This document shows positions 50,679 through 59,866 of a stretch of DNA of 64,000 nucleotides, piece by piece. The stretch lies in the NCBI GenBank assembly GCA_002840535.1, contig PHBH01000027.1, positions 16,518 to 80,517 of the forward strand, read 5' to 3'. Numbering within the stretch: position 1 is the stretch's first letter; every line of letters starts with the position of its first letter. Source of the DNA: Deltaproteobacteria bacterium HGW-Deltaproteobacteria-15. GTDB taxonomy: Bacteria > Desulfobacterota > DSM-4660 > Desulfatiglandales > HGW-15. The notes beneath the pieces are model-generated. The model had not been told where the DNA came from. It saw only the letters and a program-made list of their open reading frames with translations, and did not search any database. The position numbers and the translations under genes are program-made.

Positions 50679-51707
50679 TCAGTTTTTCATTTCTCCGGTG
50701 ATCCTCTGAACCGCTTCCACCATCTCCACCATGATGACGGGGATATCCTCCTCCTGAATTCCAAGCATTTGCATGGTTCGATCGTCCAACTCGTACTGGA
50801 GTCCATCGAGCCCCGCCCCTATCCCGCTCATCATGGCAATGGCATCGGCAACATGGACGACATGTGCCAGATCGTCTCCCTGGCCGTTAGGAGAATGGTG
50901 ATAACGGATTGCCCTGATCAGGGTCTGGGGGACATTCCAGACCTTGCACAACTCAAAGGCGATTTCAGCATGGTCGAACCCGAGAATCTGCTTTTCCGCA
51001 ACGAGAAAGGGCTTTGACTCTCCTTCCATGAACCGGTCGAACTCATCCTTCCTCTCTGAGATATAAGGATCCAGGACAAGCTTCCCCGCATCGTGAATGA
51101 GACCGGCTGCAAAGGCATCGTTGGCCAGTTCAGGTTTCTTCTTGGCTGCTATGATCCTGGATCCGAATGCGACACCAAGGGAATGCTTCCAAAGATCCCC
51201 TGCCGACAGCCCGTACCCTGTCAACATACTGCTTAGAACGGTTGATGCCCCTGCCAGGGACACGATCTCTGCAAGGGTTTTATAACCCAACAGCACCGAA
51301 GCATGCTGGAGAGAAGAGACCTTCCCCATCATTCCGTAGTAGGCCGAATTTGCCATTTTCAAAACCCGGGTGGCAATTCCCTGGTCGGATTCCAGAATTT
51401 TGGCCAACTCCTGAGAACTGGAACGGGGATCCCTCAGAATCTCCCGCGCCTTGAACACTGTCTGCGGCATGGGAGGCAAATCGGTGACCCGTTTCAGAAT
51501 TCCGGCCTTCAGGGCTTCACCCTTGGGAGCATCGGCGGCCGTTGCCGCGCCCGATGCTTCGGCCGATGGTGCGCCCGGACGGTTCACCTTGATGATTGTT
51601 TTGCAGGCGGGACATGGAAAGGCGATCTCTTTGTCTTTCGGCAATCGCTCTTCGGGTATTTGATAGACCTTGTGACACTCAGGGCATTGCAGTCTTACGG
51701 TCGCCAA
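50679..51707 (-). CDS. HDOD domain protein with N-terminal zinc-ribbon
   Basis: A protein of about 342 residues. Residues 1-40 are an MJ0042-type zinc ribbon (CPECHKVYQIPEERL, FPCPACK), then an alanine-rich linker, then an HDOD signalling domain (about 80-290: LPPMPQTVFKAREILRDPRS, SDQGIATRVLKMANSAYYG, FAAGLIHDAGKLVL). HDOD proteins take part in signalling and chemotaxis-like control, often with receivers. No ATG fits; a TTG at 51707 after GGGGGGCGAGA is proposed as the start, which is moderately uncertain. Confidence 0.83.
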   Translation of the reverse strand: MATVRLQCPECHKVYQIPEERLPKDKEIAFPCPACKTIIKVNRPGAPSAEASGAATAADAPKGEALKAGILKRVTDLPPMPQTVFKAREILRDPRSSSQELAKILESDQGIATRVLKMANSAYYGMMGKVSSLQHASVLLGYKTLAEIVSLAGASTVLSSMLTGYGLSAGDLWKHSLGVAFGSRIIAAKKKPELANDAFAAGLIHDAGKLVLDPYISERKDEFDRFMEGESKPFLVAEKQILGFDHAEIAFELCKVWNVPQTLIRAIRYHHSPNGQGDDLAHVVHVADAIAMMSGIGAGLDGLQYELDDRTMQMLGIQEEDIPVIMVEMVEAVQRITGEMKN

Positions 51708-51801
51708 TCTCGCCCCCCATTGGTAAAAATCCGAATATCGAAATTCGAAATCCGAAACAATTTCAAAATCCAAATACTGACCGGAAATGAGACGCGGTGC
51801 C

Positions 51802-51917
51802 TAGTGTCGTGTAACACAAGAAAATTGTCATCTCGACTCCCGCGACTCTCGCGGGATAAACTGCGGGAGAGATCTTAATTGACAGTTTCGTCTACCTGCT
51901 TCTGTTACATGACACTA
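51802..51917. repeat. MITE-like element copy 2 with terminal inverted repeats
   Basis: Ends tagtgtcgtgtaac (51802-51815) and gttacatgacacta (51904-51917) are inverted with one mismatch. The inside matches 13657-13757 (tgtcatctcgactcccgcg, gcgggataaactgcgggag). No coding capacity. The right end CTA is the stop codon of the CheD-like gene on the minus strand. Just left of it, 51720-51790 holds short CGAAATCC repeats, also seen at 62.76-62.83 kb. Confidence 0.8.
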
Positions 51918-52352
51918 TTCAATCCTGATCTTCCCTGCATCGATATCCAGAGTGATGGAACGGACCTTCGCACCACCCGTACTCTCGAGTTTTACGTTGA
52001 GAGCCGCCTTTGTAAGCGCGGTTTTCACTGCGTCGATCATCCGCTGGCTGCTGCCCATTGCGGTCTGGCACTTGAGAAGAGAGGCTCCGCCCGCTATTGC
52101 AACGGAAAAAGGCGGCTTTACCCCCTTCCTTGCGAGTAGTTCCATGGCATGGGGAATGGCTGTGTTCGCATACATGAGAGGATTCTTGGAAGCGATACTT
52201 CCCGAAAAGGGCGCCAGGATATGCAAACCCACCCCAACCTTTTGCAGAGGGCTGTAAATTACTACGCCGACCCCGGAGCCTACCTGATCGATTTTCAAGA
52301 GCCCCGCAGTCGCAAGTTCGCAGTGCAGGAGCTTGACAGAGGTCTCAGCCAT
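51915..52352 (-). CDS. CheD-like protein lacking the catalytic cysteine
   Basis: A 145-residue protein with the CheD fold: LHCELATAGLLKI at the start, then GSGVGVVIYSPLQKVGVGLH, ILAPFSG, YANTAIPHAMELLARKGV, AIAGGASLL and IGS/GSSQRMIDAVKTAL. CheD deamidates receptor glutamines with a Cys-His-Thr triad in LGSCV...H. Here the cysteine position reads GSGVGV, while the histidine in GLHILAP is kept, so deamidase activity is unlikely and binding to another protein is more plausible. No other chemotaxis gene is in the window. Its stop codon belongs to a MITE end. Confidence 0.75.
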   Translation of the reverse strand: MAETSVKLLHCELATAGLLKIDQVGSGVGVVIYSPLQKVGVGLHILAPFSGSIASKNPLMYANTAIPHAMELLARKGVKPPFSVAIAGGASLLKCQTAMGSSQRMIDAVKTALTKAALNVKLESTGGAKVRSITLDIDAGKIRIE

Positions 52353-52542
52353 TGAGTTCCCATGCCTTTTGGGTAGTGCCGATCCGCTTCCAGCCGCCGG
52401 CATAGCCGCTTACCGCTGAAGGGATATCTCACCACGAAGGACACGAAGAGCACGAAGCGGTTGGTGAGACACGACACGTTCTTGTGCAATGCCAGCGAAA
52501 GCCTAGGCGAAAAGCATTTCCTTGTCAATCGGTAAATAAGAG

Positions 52543-53355
52543 TTATTGAACAACTTTCCGGGTGATTTGGGATTCCCTCCTGGCGAGAAGGGCGGCTCCC
52601 AATGCCCCCACGATCTGCGGTTCTTCATGGACGTGAATCCGACGACCCAGTTTCTCCTCAAAGAGCGCCACGACGCCCCTGTTCTTGGCTACCCCTCCAC
52701 TCATTGTGACGCCGCCGTGGATGCCGAGAGCTTTGACCATGCTCCAGACCCGGTTGACCACAGCCCGATGAAGCCCCTTGATGATCTGATCCCTTGGGTG
52801 GTTCTGCGCCACAAGAGAAACCACCTCGCTCTCGGCAAAGACCGTGCACACACTGCTGATCTGGACCTCCCCCTTGCTTTGAAGGGAGAGCTCGGCCATT
52901 TGCTCCAGAGAGACCTCCAATTTGCCGGCCATTACCTCGAGAAACCGGCCCGTCCCTGCGGCGCACTTGTCGTTCATGTTGAAATCCAGAACCTTGCCGC
53001 CCGGTCCCACTCGAATGGTTTTTGAATCCTGGCCCCCGATATCGATCACAGTCCCTGTATCCGGAAAAAGGTGGAAGGCCCCTGCCGCATGGCAGGAGAT
53101 CTCAGTGATTTTTTTCTCTGCAAACGGCACGCTGATCCGGCCGTAGCCGGTAGCGATGATCCGCGAAAGATTCTCCCTCCTGATGCCTGCGCTGCTGAGG
53201 GCGCTGCCGAGCGCAGCTTCGGCAGCCTCCGTGCTGTTTGCACCGGTTTGCACAATGCTGAAACCGCAGAGCCTGTCATCATCGCCGATGATCACCGCCT
53301 CAGTGCTGAGAGAGCCCACATCGATTCCGGCAAAATAATCCATCCCTGTCTTCAT
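52543..53355 (-). CDS. BadF/BadG/HgdC-family dehydratase/reductase activator ATPase
   Basis: A 270-residue activator of 2-hydroxyacyl-CoA dehydratases and class I benzoyl-CoA reductases (ASKHA ATPase fold). Motifs: YFAGIDVGSLSTEAVI, GYGRISVPFAEKKITEISCHA, IDIGGQDSKTI, the cluster cysteines in NDKCAAGTGRFLEVMA and SSVCTVFAESEVVSL, and GGVAKNRGVV. A dimer binds one [4Fe-4S] and uses ATP to push a low-potential electron into its partner. Two HgdB-type partner subunits lie 5 kb upstream on the same strand (58295-60976). The ATG at 53355 is chosen over a TTG two codons upstream. Confidence 0.9.
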   Translation of the reverse strand: MKTGMDYFAGIDVGSLSTEAVIIGDDDRLCGFSIVQTGANSTEAAEAALGSALSSAGIRRENLSRIIATGYGRISVPFAEKKITEISCHAAGAFHLFPDTGTVIDIGGQDSKTIRVGPGGKVLDFNMNDKCAAGTGRFLEVMAGKLEVSLEQMAELSLQSKGEVQISSVCTVFAESEVVSLVAQNHPRDQIIKGLHRAVVNRVWSMVKALGIHGGVTMSGGVAKNRGVVALFEEKLGRRIHVHEEPQIVGALGAALLARRESQITRKVVQ

Positions 53356-53464
53356 GGTCAAAGAAACCTGTAATATGCATTATGTGCAGTGAGTGATATT
53401 ATGTCGACGGCAGTTCAAAAACAAGTGAAACGAGAGACCTGTCAATTCAAAAGGATGACCTCAA

Positions 53465-55165
53465 ATGAAAGTTCTCGGCGCCCAGCTTGCATACCTCCTG
53501 AGCCAGCAAAAATCCCGCGGCAATTTAAAGACGCTGGTGAAGTTCGTGTTCTTTCTTCTCATCGTCATTCTCCTGTTTGCCGGGGTTTTTCACTGGATCA
53601 TGATCAAGGTGGAAAATCAGGACCATTCCCTGATCACCGGTGTTTATTGGACACTCACCGTAATGAGCACCCTGGGATTCGGCGATATCACCTTCCACAG
53701 CGATATCGGCCGGATCTTCAGCCTTATTGTTCTGGTTTCGGGAATCGTACTCCTGCTCATCGTATTGCCCTTCACCTTTATTCGCTTCTTTTACGCCCCG
53801 TGGCTGGAGGCCCAGCTCCGCACGCGGGCTCCCCGCGAAGTTCCTCCCGACACCAGGGACCATGTAATCATTTGCGGCTATGACCCCGTGGCCAGGGGTC
53901 TGATCCGCAAACTGAAACTCCTCGGTGTCCCCTACCATGTCATCGAGCCGGACCCCTCGGTTGCGGCAAGCCTTTACGATGAAGGCATTTCGGTTGTTAC
54001 AGGAGAGATAGACAACAGCAAAACCTATGAGGCCCTGTTATCCTCGAAAGCCCGGCTGGTGCTCGCAAACCTCGATGACGCAACCAACACGAACATCACA
54101 CTGACCGTGCGGGAGAAGGCCACGGAAGTTCCTGTGGTCACCATTGTAGAGAACAGGGACTCCATTGATATACTGCAATTGGCCGGAGCTACTCATGTCC
54201 TTCCGTTGAAGCAGAGACTGGGCGAGCACCTTTCACACCGTGTCAATGCGGGTCACGCCAAGGTGCACGTTATCGGCACCTTCAGGGGAATGCTGATAGC
54301 TGAATCGCCCGTCCACAAGACCCCCCTGGCCGGGCGTACGATTCGGGAGACCCGCTTGCGGCACACCATAGGAGTCAATGTGGTGGGTATCTGGAATCGA
54401 GGCCGCCTGTTGCCTGCACACGCTGATACGGTCCTGTCCGATTTCAGCGTGCCGGTGGTCGTGGGTACCCCTGAACAGATCGCGAACCTCGAATCCTTTA
54501 TGGTAATCTACGACACCAATTACAGTCCGGTTCTTGTAATCGGCTGCGGCAACGTCGGATATGCCGCCGCCTCGGCGCTCAAGCAGAACGGCATATCGGT
54601 GCACATCATTGAACGCGACGGATCTTTGCTGGCGCGGGCTTCGGGCATAGCCGACCGGGTGTTCATCGGAGACGCGGCCGATCGCGAGGTGCTCATGCAA
54701 GCGGGACTGGTGGAAGCGCCTTCGGTCATTATCACGACCAACGACGATGCCACGAACATCTACCTGGCCGTATATTGCCGCCGACTTGAGCCCGATCTGC
54801 GGATCGTCAGCCGCGTCACCCATGAGCGAAACATAGAAGCCATCCACAGAGCAGGCGCCGATTTCGTCCTGAGTTTTGCGTCACTCGGTGCGGAGTCGGT
54901 CCTGTCCATTTTACAGAACAGGGAACTGGCCGTGATGGGGGAGGGAATAGAGATGTTTCATGTCAGGGTTCCCGAATCCATCGCCGGCAAAACGCTTGGT
55001 GAAAGCGAAATCGGACTGCGCACCGGGTTGAACGTGATTGCAGTTCAGAAAGGAGGGGAAACGATCACGAATCCACAGGGGGCCCTCGTTCTGGCGGCTG
55101 AGAGCGAACTGATCATGATAGGCGATACCGCGCAGCGGGAAGAATTCAACCTGCAGTACGGGTGA
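53465..55165 (+). CDS. Two-TM potassium channel with two RCK/TrkA domains
   Basis: A 566-residue inner-membrane channel. Residues about 25-115 have two membrane helices around the selectivity filter TLGFGD. Then a first TrkA-N domain (VIICGYDPVARGLIRKL), in which the dinucleotide motif is degenerate, a TrkA-C-like part, a second TrkA-N with intact VIGCGNVGYAAASAL and acidic IERDGS, and a final TrkA-C. Such Kch/MthK-like channels gate K+ flow in answer to ligands. Its ATG follows AGGATGACC with a weak Shine-Dalgarno. Confidence 0.88.
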   Translation: MKVLGAQLAYLLSQQKSRGNLKTLVKFVFFLLIVILLFAGVFHWIMIKVENQDHSLITGVYWTLTVMSTLGFGDITFHSDIGRIFSLIVLVSGIVLLLIVLPFTFIRFFYAPWLEAQLRTRAPREVPPDTRDHVIICGYDPVARGLIRKLKLLGVPYHVIEPDPSVAASLYDEGISVVTGEIDNSKTYEALLSSKARLVLANLDDATNTNITLTVREKATEVPVVTIVENRDSIDILQLAGATHVLPLKQRLGEHLSHRVNAGHAKVHVIGTFRGMLIAESPVHKTPLAGRTIRETRLRHTIGVNVVGIWNRGRLLPAHADTVLSDFSVPVVVGTPEQIANLESFMVIYDTNYSPVLVIGCGNVGYAAASALKQNGISVHIIERDGSLLARASGIADRVFIGDAADREVLMQAGLVEAPSVIITTNDDATNIYLAVYCRRLEPDLRIVSRVTHERNIEAIHRAGADFVLSFASLGAESVLSILQNRELAVMGEGIEMFHVRVPESIAGKTLGESEIGLRTGLNVIAVQKGGETITNPQGALVLAAESELIMIGDTAQREEFNLQYG

Positions 55166-55304
55166 GTTCAGGTGTCATTTTGAAGGAGCGAAGCGACTGA
55201 GAAATCTTTGGAACACGAAAGGAGATTTCTTCCCCGACTGCAGTTTATCCCGTACTCGCTGCGGGGCCGGGGTCGAAATCACATTACGCGATTTCGTCCA
55301 GGCG
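55166..55304. repeat. Degenerate relative of the CGCGGGATAAACTGCGG element
   Basis: gactgcagtttatcccgtactcgctgcgggg is the inverted relative of the core of the elements at 13657 and 51802; the flanks gagaaatct and agatttct pair. It lies between the convergent channel and stress-protein genes and holds no gene. Confidence 0.55.
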
Positions 55305-56246
55305 TTAGACAACCCACACGGCGCAATTCGATGATTCAGCCGCAGTTCGCATGGCCACGGACCCCATCCGGAATTCCCGGGCCTGTGTTGCTCCTTTTCG
55401 GCCGATCACGAGGGTGCCGAAACCGCCCTTTTTGACCTGGTCCAGGATAGCTTGTGAAACCTTCTTGGGCCGGGCGGATCGGTGGTATCGAAATTCGAAT
55501 TTCAGGCTCTTCTCGGGAAACCCCAGATCAAAGAGCACCTTCTTGCTCTCCTCATAATAGTGAACCAATTCCTCTTTTTCCCGCTCGACCACCCGTTTTT
55601 CAAGCTCCTTCAATCTCTTTCGCTCTTCCGGCGGCAGATCTTCCGTAAAAGGGGCGCAGAAGTGATAGAAGAGTATCTCCACTCCCTCGACTCCCTGGAG
55701 CATGGTTCCTGCGTAGCGGGCCATGTCCACCGCGCTTCTCGTCTCATCCATCGCAATCAGGACTTTTCTGCTGTTCCACTTTTTTCCTTCAATGAGCCAG
55801 AGGGGCCGGTCTTCTGAGACTTCAAGCAATTTGCCCGTGATGCTTCCAAACAGTGTGCTTGCGAACCACCCCATACCCTTTTTCCCGACCACGCATGCGT
55901 CGAACTCTCCCGCATTCATCTCGTGGATGATGTCACGCGCTATCCCGATTGCCTGCTGGCGATACTTGGCCGTGACCCGGTTTTTCTTAAGCCCCCCTCT
56001 TTGAAGAACCTTTACGGCTTCCCCAATATGTTCTTTCGCTTCCTTTTCTCTTCTTTTCTGCCAAGAGGTAAACTGTTGTCTGACAGCAGGGTCGTGGGCT
56101 TCCTCCCGATAAAGGGGGGGAATAGCCGACGAAACATTCAACACTGTCACGTGCACATCCGATGCGCCTTTATACAGATCAGCCAGGTAATATGCAGACC
56201 TCAACGCGTGCTGCGATCCATCCGTTGCAAGCAGAATACTTCGCAT
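55305..56246 (-). CDS. Universal stress protein with two UspA domains
   Basis: A 313-residue tandem UspA protein. Domain 1 (1-155) begins SILLATDGSQHALRSAYYLA and has the nucleotide-binding loop GKKGMGWFASTLFGSIT; domain 2 (about 160-313) begins KVLIAMDETRSAVDMARYAG and ends GRKGATQAREFRMGSVAMRT. Both loops keep the G-x2-G-x9-G pattern of ATP-binding members. A charged helical insert (PPEERKRLKELEKRVVERE) lies in domain 2. It is convergent with the K+ channel gene; some Usp proteins regulate channels, but that link is not shown here. Confidence 0.9.
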   Translation of the reverse strand: MRSILLATDGSQHALRSAYYLADLYKGASDVHVTVLNVSSAIPPLYREEAHDPAVRQQFTSWQKRREKEAKEHIGEAVKVLQRGGLKKNRVTAKYRQQAIGIARDIIHEMNAGEFDACVVGKKGMGWFASTLFGSITGKLLEVSEDRPLWLIEGKKWNSRKVLIAMDETRSAVDMARYAGTMLQGVEGVEILFYHFCAPFTEDLPPEERKRLKELEKRVVEREKEELVHYYEESKKVLFDLGFPEKSLKFEFRYHRSARPKKVSQAILDQVKKGGFGTLVIGRKGATQAREFRMGSVAMRTAAESSNCAVWVV

Positions 56247-56303
56247 GATGACCCTCCTTATCTGTCTACGATACTCAGTATATACGTAGGTTTGAGCGGC
56301 GAG

Positions 56304-56537
56304 TCAACCGCGTTCGACCCGACCTTCAGCCAGCTTCCCCGGGTCTGCGGCGGCCGTGATGTCCCCGTCCACGCTGAAGACACCCGTCATCAGGTCTCCT
56401 CTTTCCCAGAGGCATTCAAGGGCATCGAAGATCCCGTTCGGCGGGGATACGGGGGAATCCAGTCTTTCCCAAATGATTTTTCGCTGCAAGGGAAGAACCT
56501 TCCCCAATACGCCTTCGTTTTTGAAAAGAGCACCCAA
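56304..56537 (-). CDS. Small hypothetical protein or gene remnant
   Basis: A 77-codon frame starting ATG with sequence GIFDALECLWERGDLM in the middle; not recognised. No good ribosome-binding site is seen. It fills most of the stretch 56282-56588. It could be a real small protein, a decayed gene or chance. Confidence 0.25.
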   Translation of the reverse strand: MGALFKNEGVLGKVLPLQRKIIWERLDSPVSPPNGIFDALECLWERGDLMTGVFSVDGDITAAADPGKLAEGRVERG

Positions 56538-56588
56538 TGCCCAACCTCATCAACTCGCCGTTTCATAGAGCTAAAGTGTTACATTGAT

Positions 56589-57737
56589 TCAAATCATGTC
56601 TTGAGCCCGGCTCCACCGCCCAAAGAGTGGATCTGTCAACCTGTAGATACCTTCGTGATCCTGTTCGACGATGTCTTTTCCCTGAAGAGATTTCATGCTC
56701 TTCTGAAGGCCCCCTGGCGAAAGATTGTGCTTCTTTAGATAATCCATAGCGTATGGCTTGCCGGTAGGCTCTTTGGCCAGGGCCATTGCCAACTTTTTCT
56801 CCCCCATCAAAAGCCCGGCAAAGACGCCTTGGAGGTCCAGACTTTCCGCCTCCAGAAGCTCCGATTTCGCGGCGCTCAGCAATTCAGGGGTGGCCTCTTT
56901 TTCCGTCATGTCCCAGAGCAGGTGGGAAAGCTTTCGGACATAATATGTATTTCCTTCTACGTGGTCATAAAGGTCATCCGCCAGAGTCAAAGGACAAGTC
57001 TTCCGGGTCTTCGCGAACAGTTTCACTATGTGGTTCGCCAGTTCCTCTTTTGGGATCTTCTTCAAGGGGTAATTAAAAGCAAGTTTAAAAAAAGGCCTTT
57101 TTCGATCATTGAACATGGACTGCAGAATCCGCCTTCTGCTTCCCACGAAGAAGCACCCCATGTCCGATACCGCCTGCACCTGCTCCCTCAGAAGGCCCTC
57201 CACCTGCTTGCTTTCCTTCAGCTCTGATATTTCCTGAAACTCATCGAAAACGATCAGGCACCTGGTCTTTTTCGTACGAAGATACCTGGCAATCCCGTTA
57301 AAGATATCCTCTATCAGGTAAGGGAAGGCGGTGGATTGATCGTACTTGGCGGAAATCGAGACCCCATCAGGCCTTATGTCCAGTGACGGAATGATGCGTT
57401 TGAACAACTTCACCGTCTTCTGCAGAATATCTCCTTCAACAACGTTCTTGCCTATGGAGGAAATGACGGCCGAGGTGAATTTCTGGACCAGATCCTCTTT
57501 GGCGATTACGGAAAAGCAATCCACATAGACTGTCAGGTACCCCTGAGCGGAGGCTCTCGCCATCACCTGCTTAACAAGCGATGTTTTTCCATAGCGTCTG
57601 GGCGAAAAGATCACCACATGGGTGCAATTAAGAGCATGGCGGGTAAGTTCCTCGATCTCCTTCTCACGGTTGCAAAACTCTTGATCCATGGAGATAATGC
57701 CGAGGCTGAATGGATTCAGTGATCTGCTGTCACCCAT
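56589..57737 (-). CDS. Archaeal-type P-loop ATPase (ATPase_2 family)
   Basis: A 382-residue STAND/AAA-type ATPase of the family common in archaea (PF01637). N-terminal REKEIEELTRHAL leads to Walker A IFSPRRYGKTSLV, Walker B RCLIVFDEFQEI and sensor FFVGSRRRIL. The C-terminal 130 residues look like winged-helix DNA-binding parts (AMDYLKKHNLSPGGLQKSMK, QDHEGIYRLTDPLFGRW). Function is unknown in general; some act in DNA or stress processes. It stands alone between gene-poor stretches. Rare distribution in this kind of bacterium would suggest transfer, which I infer only from family habits. Confidence 0.82.
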   Translation of the reverse strand: MGDSRSLNPFSLGIISMDQEFCNREKEIEELTRHALNCTHVVIFSPRRYGKTSLVKQVMARASAQGYLTVYVDCFSVIAKEDLVQKFTSAVISSIGKNVVEGDILQKTVKLFKRIIPSLDIRPDGVSISAKYDQSTAFPYLIEDIFNGIARYLRTKKTRCLIVFDEFQEISELKESKQVEGLLREQVQAVSDMGCFFVGSRRRILQSMFNDRKRPFFKLAFNYPLKKIPKEELANHIVKLFAKTRKTCPLTLADDLYDHVEGNTYYVRKLSHLLWDMTEKEATPELLSAAKSELLEAESLDLQGVFAGLLMGEKKLAMALAKEPTGKPYAMDYLKKHNLSPGGLQKSMKSLQGKDIVEQDHEGIYRLTDPLFGRWSRAQDMI

Positions 57738-58294
57738 ATCCTGTGCCCTCCCGATCAGGATTATTCTGACTGGATTATTCTAACAGAATAATTTAGCATG
57801 GCAATGTTTAATCTGGCCCGAGACTGAGATTGCCGGCCGGCTGGGTGACTTGAAGGTGCCCCCCGGTTAATCCGCCTTTAGCACCTCAAAGGTGACCGTA
57901 TCGGCCGAGTCAACCCAAGATGGAATGTTCAATCTAGTGGCAGCATCTCAGCTGGGAAGACGAAAATGCCTTTGATATAGAAATCGGATTTTCTGCTTGC
58001 TGCTGCAGGGCATGTTCGGGATTGTAATTTCGATCACAGCGTCCTCTGTTAGTCACCGAGGGCTATTCAGAACGAGCCGAGCAGGGTGCCCAGGACTGTC
58101 AGGACAAGCAGAGAGAGCAGCGGCGCGAGCACGGCCACAACGAAGATATCCCTTGTGCAGCACACCGGATCGGATGAGGGGCTTGATAATACTGGATCCC
58201 GGTTTTCACCGGGATGACGGGAGGGTACTTATGGTTTGTCTAATCCGTTCAACCTGAGGTATCGAAGGGTGAATGAGATCGGATTTCGAATTTC
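57738..58294. other. Gene-free stretch of 557 bases
   Basis: No accepted gene. Short palindromes only: catcccggt-type ggatcccggttttcaccggga near 58195-58216. At 57770-57792 an ATTATTCT/ACAGAATAAT pair (attattctaacagaataat) may be an operator or weak hairpin directly upstream of the ATPase gene. Confidence 0.5.
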
Positions 58295-59611
58295 TCAAGA
58301 GTCCATGGCTTCGAAGAAGGCTTCCAGTCTAGTGCGGGCCTGCTCCTCGGAATAGGCCCTTGAATCCGTAATGTCCGCCTCGATGACCACCGACGGCAAC
58401 CCGAGCCTTTCCATGAGCAATCGTTTCAGATCGTACTGTCCCACGGAATAAGGTTTGCAGCTTCTGGCGGAGTGGATCACGAGACCGTCCACATTAAAAT
58501 CGCCGATCAAGCGCTCCATGAGGTGCAACCGGTGATTGAGATTGTTGTTCAGGATCACGAGGCTGTAGGTCCTTGCCATGGACTCGAAGGGACGGTTTTT
58601 ATCCAAGTTGGTATTGGTCTCCGCCCATGCGTTGGTGTAAGTCGCCGTCACGAAATTCATACCCCTCTCTGCAAAGAGATTGGCGAAGTCCCTTACCTTG
58701 TACCAGATGGCGATATTGTCCCACATCAGCCTTTTTCTTTCATTGATGACGGCGCCGATACCCCGTTCCACCCTTGCCTGCAGCTCTTTGAGCAGGATTT
58801 CATAATACTCTAGCGCCACCGGGAGACCCCTGAGGGATACGACCGGCGCAAGATGCACAAAGGCATCGAAGATGGTCATTGGCGCGGGTTGGGCCTTCAT
58901 GGTGGCCAGCACCTGACCCCAAGTATCGGAGGTCCGGCTGGCGATCTCGATGACCTCCCTGAACCGGCCTTCGTCAAAGCGTTTGCCCGAGATCTTCTCC
59001 AGAATCGGGATCATCTCCTCAAACTGTTCCTTCATATAGGCGATATCCCCTTCCCTGATCTCGCCAAAATTATAAGGCGTGTCGAAGAGAATGAGTGGGA
59101 TATTCCAGGTTCGTGCAAGGACCTTGTACCAGTAGACCACGGTCTGGCAGATGTTGTTGGAGGCGAAGAGAAGGTCCGGTTTCGGCAGCTTGCCTGCAGG
59201 TGTCTTTCCGGAGAAGCAGACCCCCAGATCGATCCGGGCGTAAGAGCAGAGATCCTGGTGATACCCATGCTCCTCGGCGATGCTGCAGAGCTCGGGCCCC
59301 ATCTTTTGCGCCCCGCAGAGGGCGCCATGATTTTCGGGGTAGATCGTGTAAAAACCAAAAGGCCTCAATATCTCCACCGGCGCGCCGCTGGTCACCCATG
59401 CCACAGGCATAGCGGACTCGGCATAACGCGAGAGGAAGTAATGCCGCGTCATGATCTCCTTCAGGCGTGAAGCGCACGCGAGAGGAGGGCCGAAACAGGT
59501 GCTCGCCTTTCCGCGGGGGCGGCGCTTCCTTCCCGCGCTCCTCAACTTCATCAAGGCTGGAGCCCCGATCTCTTTCATCCAGTGATAACGCCCGAGGGCA
59601 AGCAGGTTCAT
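58295..59611 (-). CDS. 2-hydroxyacyl-CoA dehydratase/benzoyl-CoA reductase-like subunit (HgdB family), first
   Basis: A 438-residue member of the HgdB/BcrB family. Characteristic parts are ENHGALCGAQKMGPELC, LCSYARIDLG, PDLLFASNNICQTVVYWY, IPLILFDTPY and the late HSARSCKPYSVGQYD. Conserved cysteines could bind a [4Fe-4S] cluster. In this family two such subunits form a catalytic pair charged by a BadF-type ATPase (52543-53355) to remove water from a 2-hydroxyacyl-CoA or reduce an aromatic CoA ester. AGGGAG supports the ATG at 59611. The second subunit lies 255 bases upstream on the same strand. Confidence 0.87.
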   Translation of the reverse strand: MNLLALGRYHWMKEIGAPALMKLRSAGRKRRPRGKASTCFGPPLACASRLKEIMTRHYFLSRYAESAMPVAWVTSGAPVEILRPFGFYTIYPENHGALCGAQKMGPELCSIAEEHGYHQDLCSYARIDLGVCFSGKTPAGKLPKPDLLFASNNICQTVVYWYKVLARTWNIPLILFDTPYNFGEIREGDIAYMKEQFEEMIPILEKISGKRFDEGRFREVIEIASRTSDTWGQVLATMKAQPAPMTIFDAFVHLAPVVSLRGLPVALEYYEILLKELQARVERGIGAVINERKRLMWDNIAIWYKVRDFANLFAERGMNFVTATYTNAWAETNTNLDKNRPFESMARTYSLVILNNNLNHRLHLMERLIGDFNVDGLVIHSARSCKPYSVGQYDLKRLLMERLGLPSVVIEADITDSRAYSEEQARTRLEAFFEAMDS

Positions 59612-59739
59612 GGCATTCTCCCTAACGCCGATCAATGGTCACCAGCCATCATTGTTGCTTTTGTTGCAGCATCAAGATCAAAAGAGTCTCTCGCACGCTT
59701 CGCTAGAGACCGCAGAGTTCCCGGTGAGGGTATTCCTCT

Positions 59740-59767
59740 GTCCTGTTTTCTGGTCAGAAAACAGGAC
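59740..59767. repeat. Perfect hairpin repeat GTCCTGTTTTCTG
   Basis: gtcctgttttctg and cagaaaacaggac form a 12-13 bp stem, related to 23373-23407. It lies in the 255-base gap between the two HgdB-like genes. Confidence 0.65.
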
Positions 59768-59866
59768 AACTCCTCCGGAGCATCGAAGGTTGTCATACCA
59801 TCTCAATCTCGAGCGAATTGACAATCAGCCATTCGTCTCTGTGGGCTCTGTGAGAGATGTTTTTCG

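Noticed and set aside
57997..58257. 86-codon plus-strand frame
   Set aside because: Repeat-rich, no start signal, unusual composition; considered noncoding.
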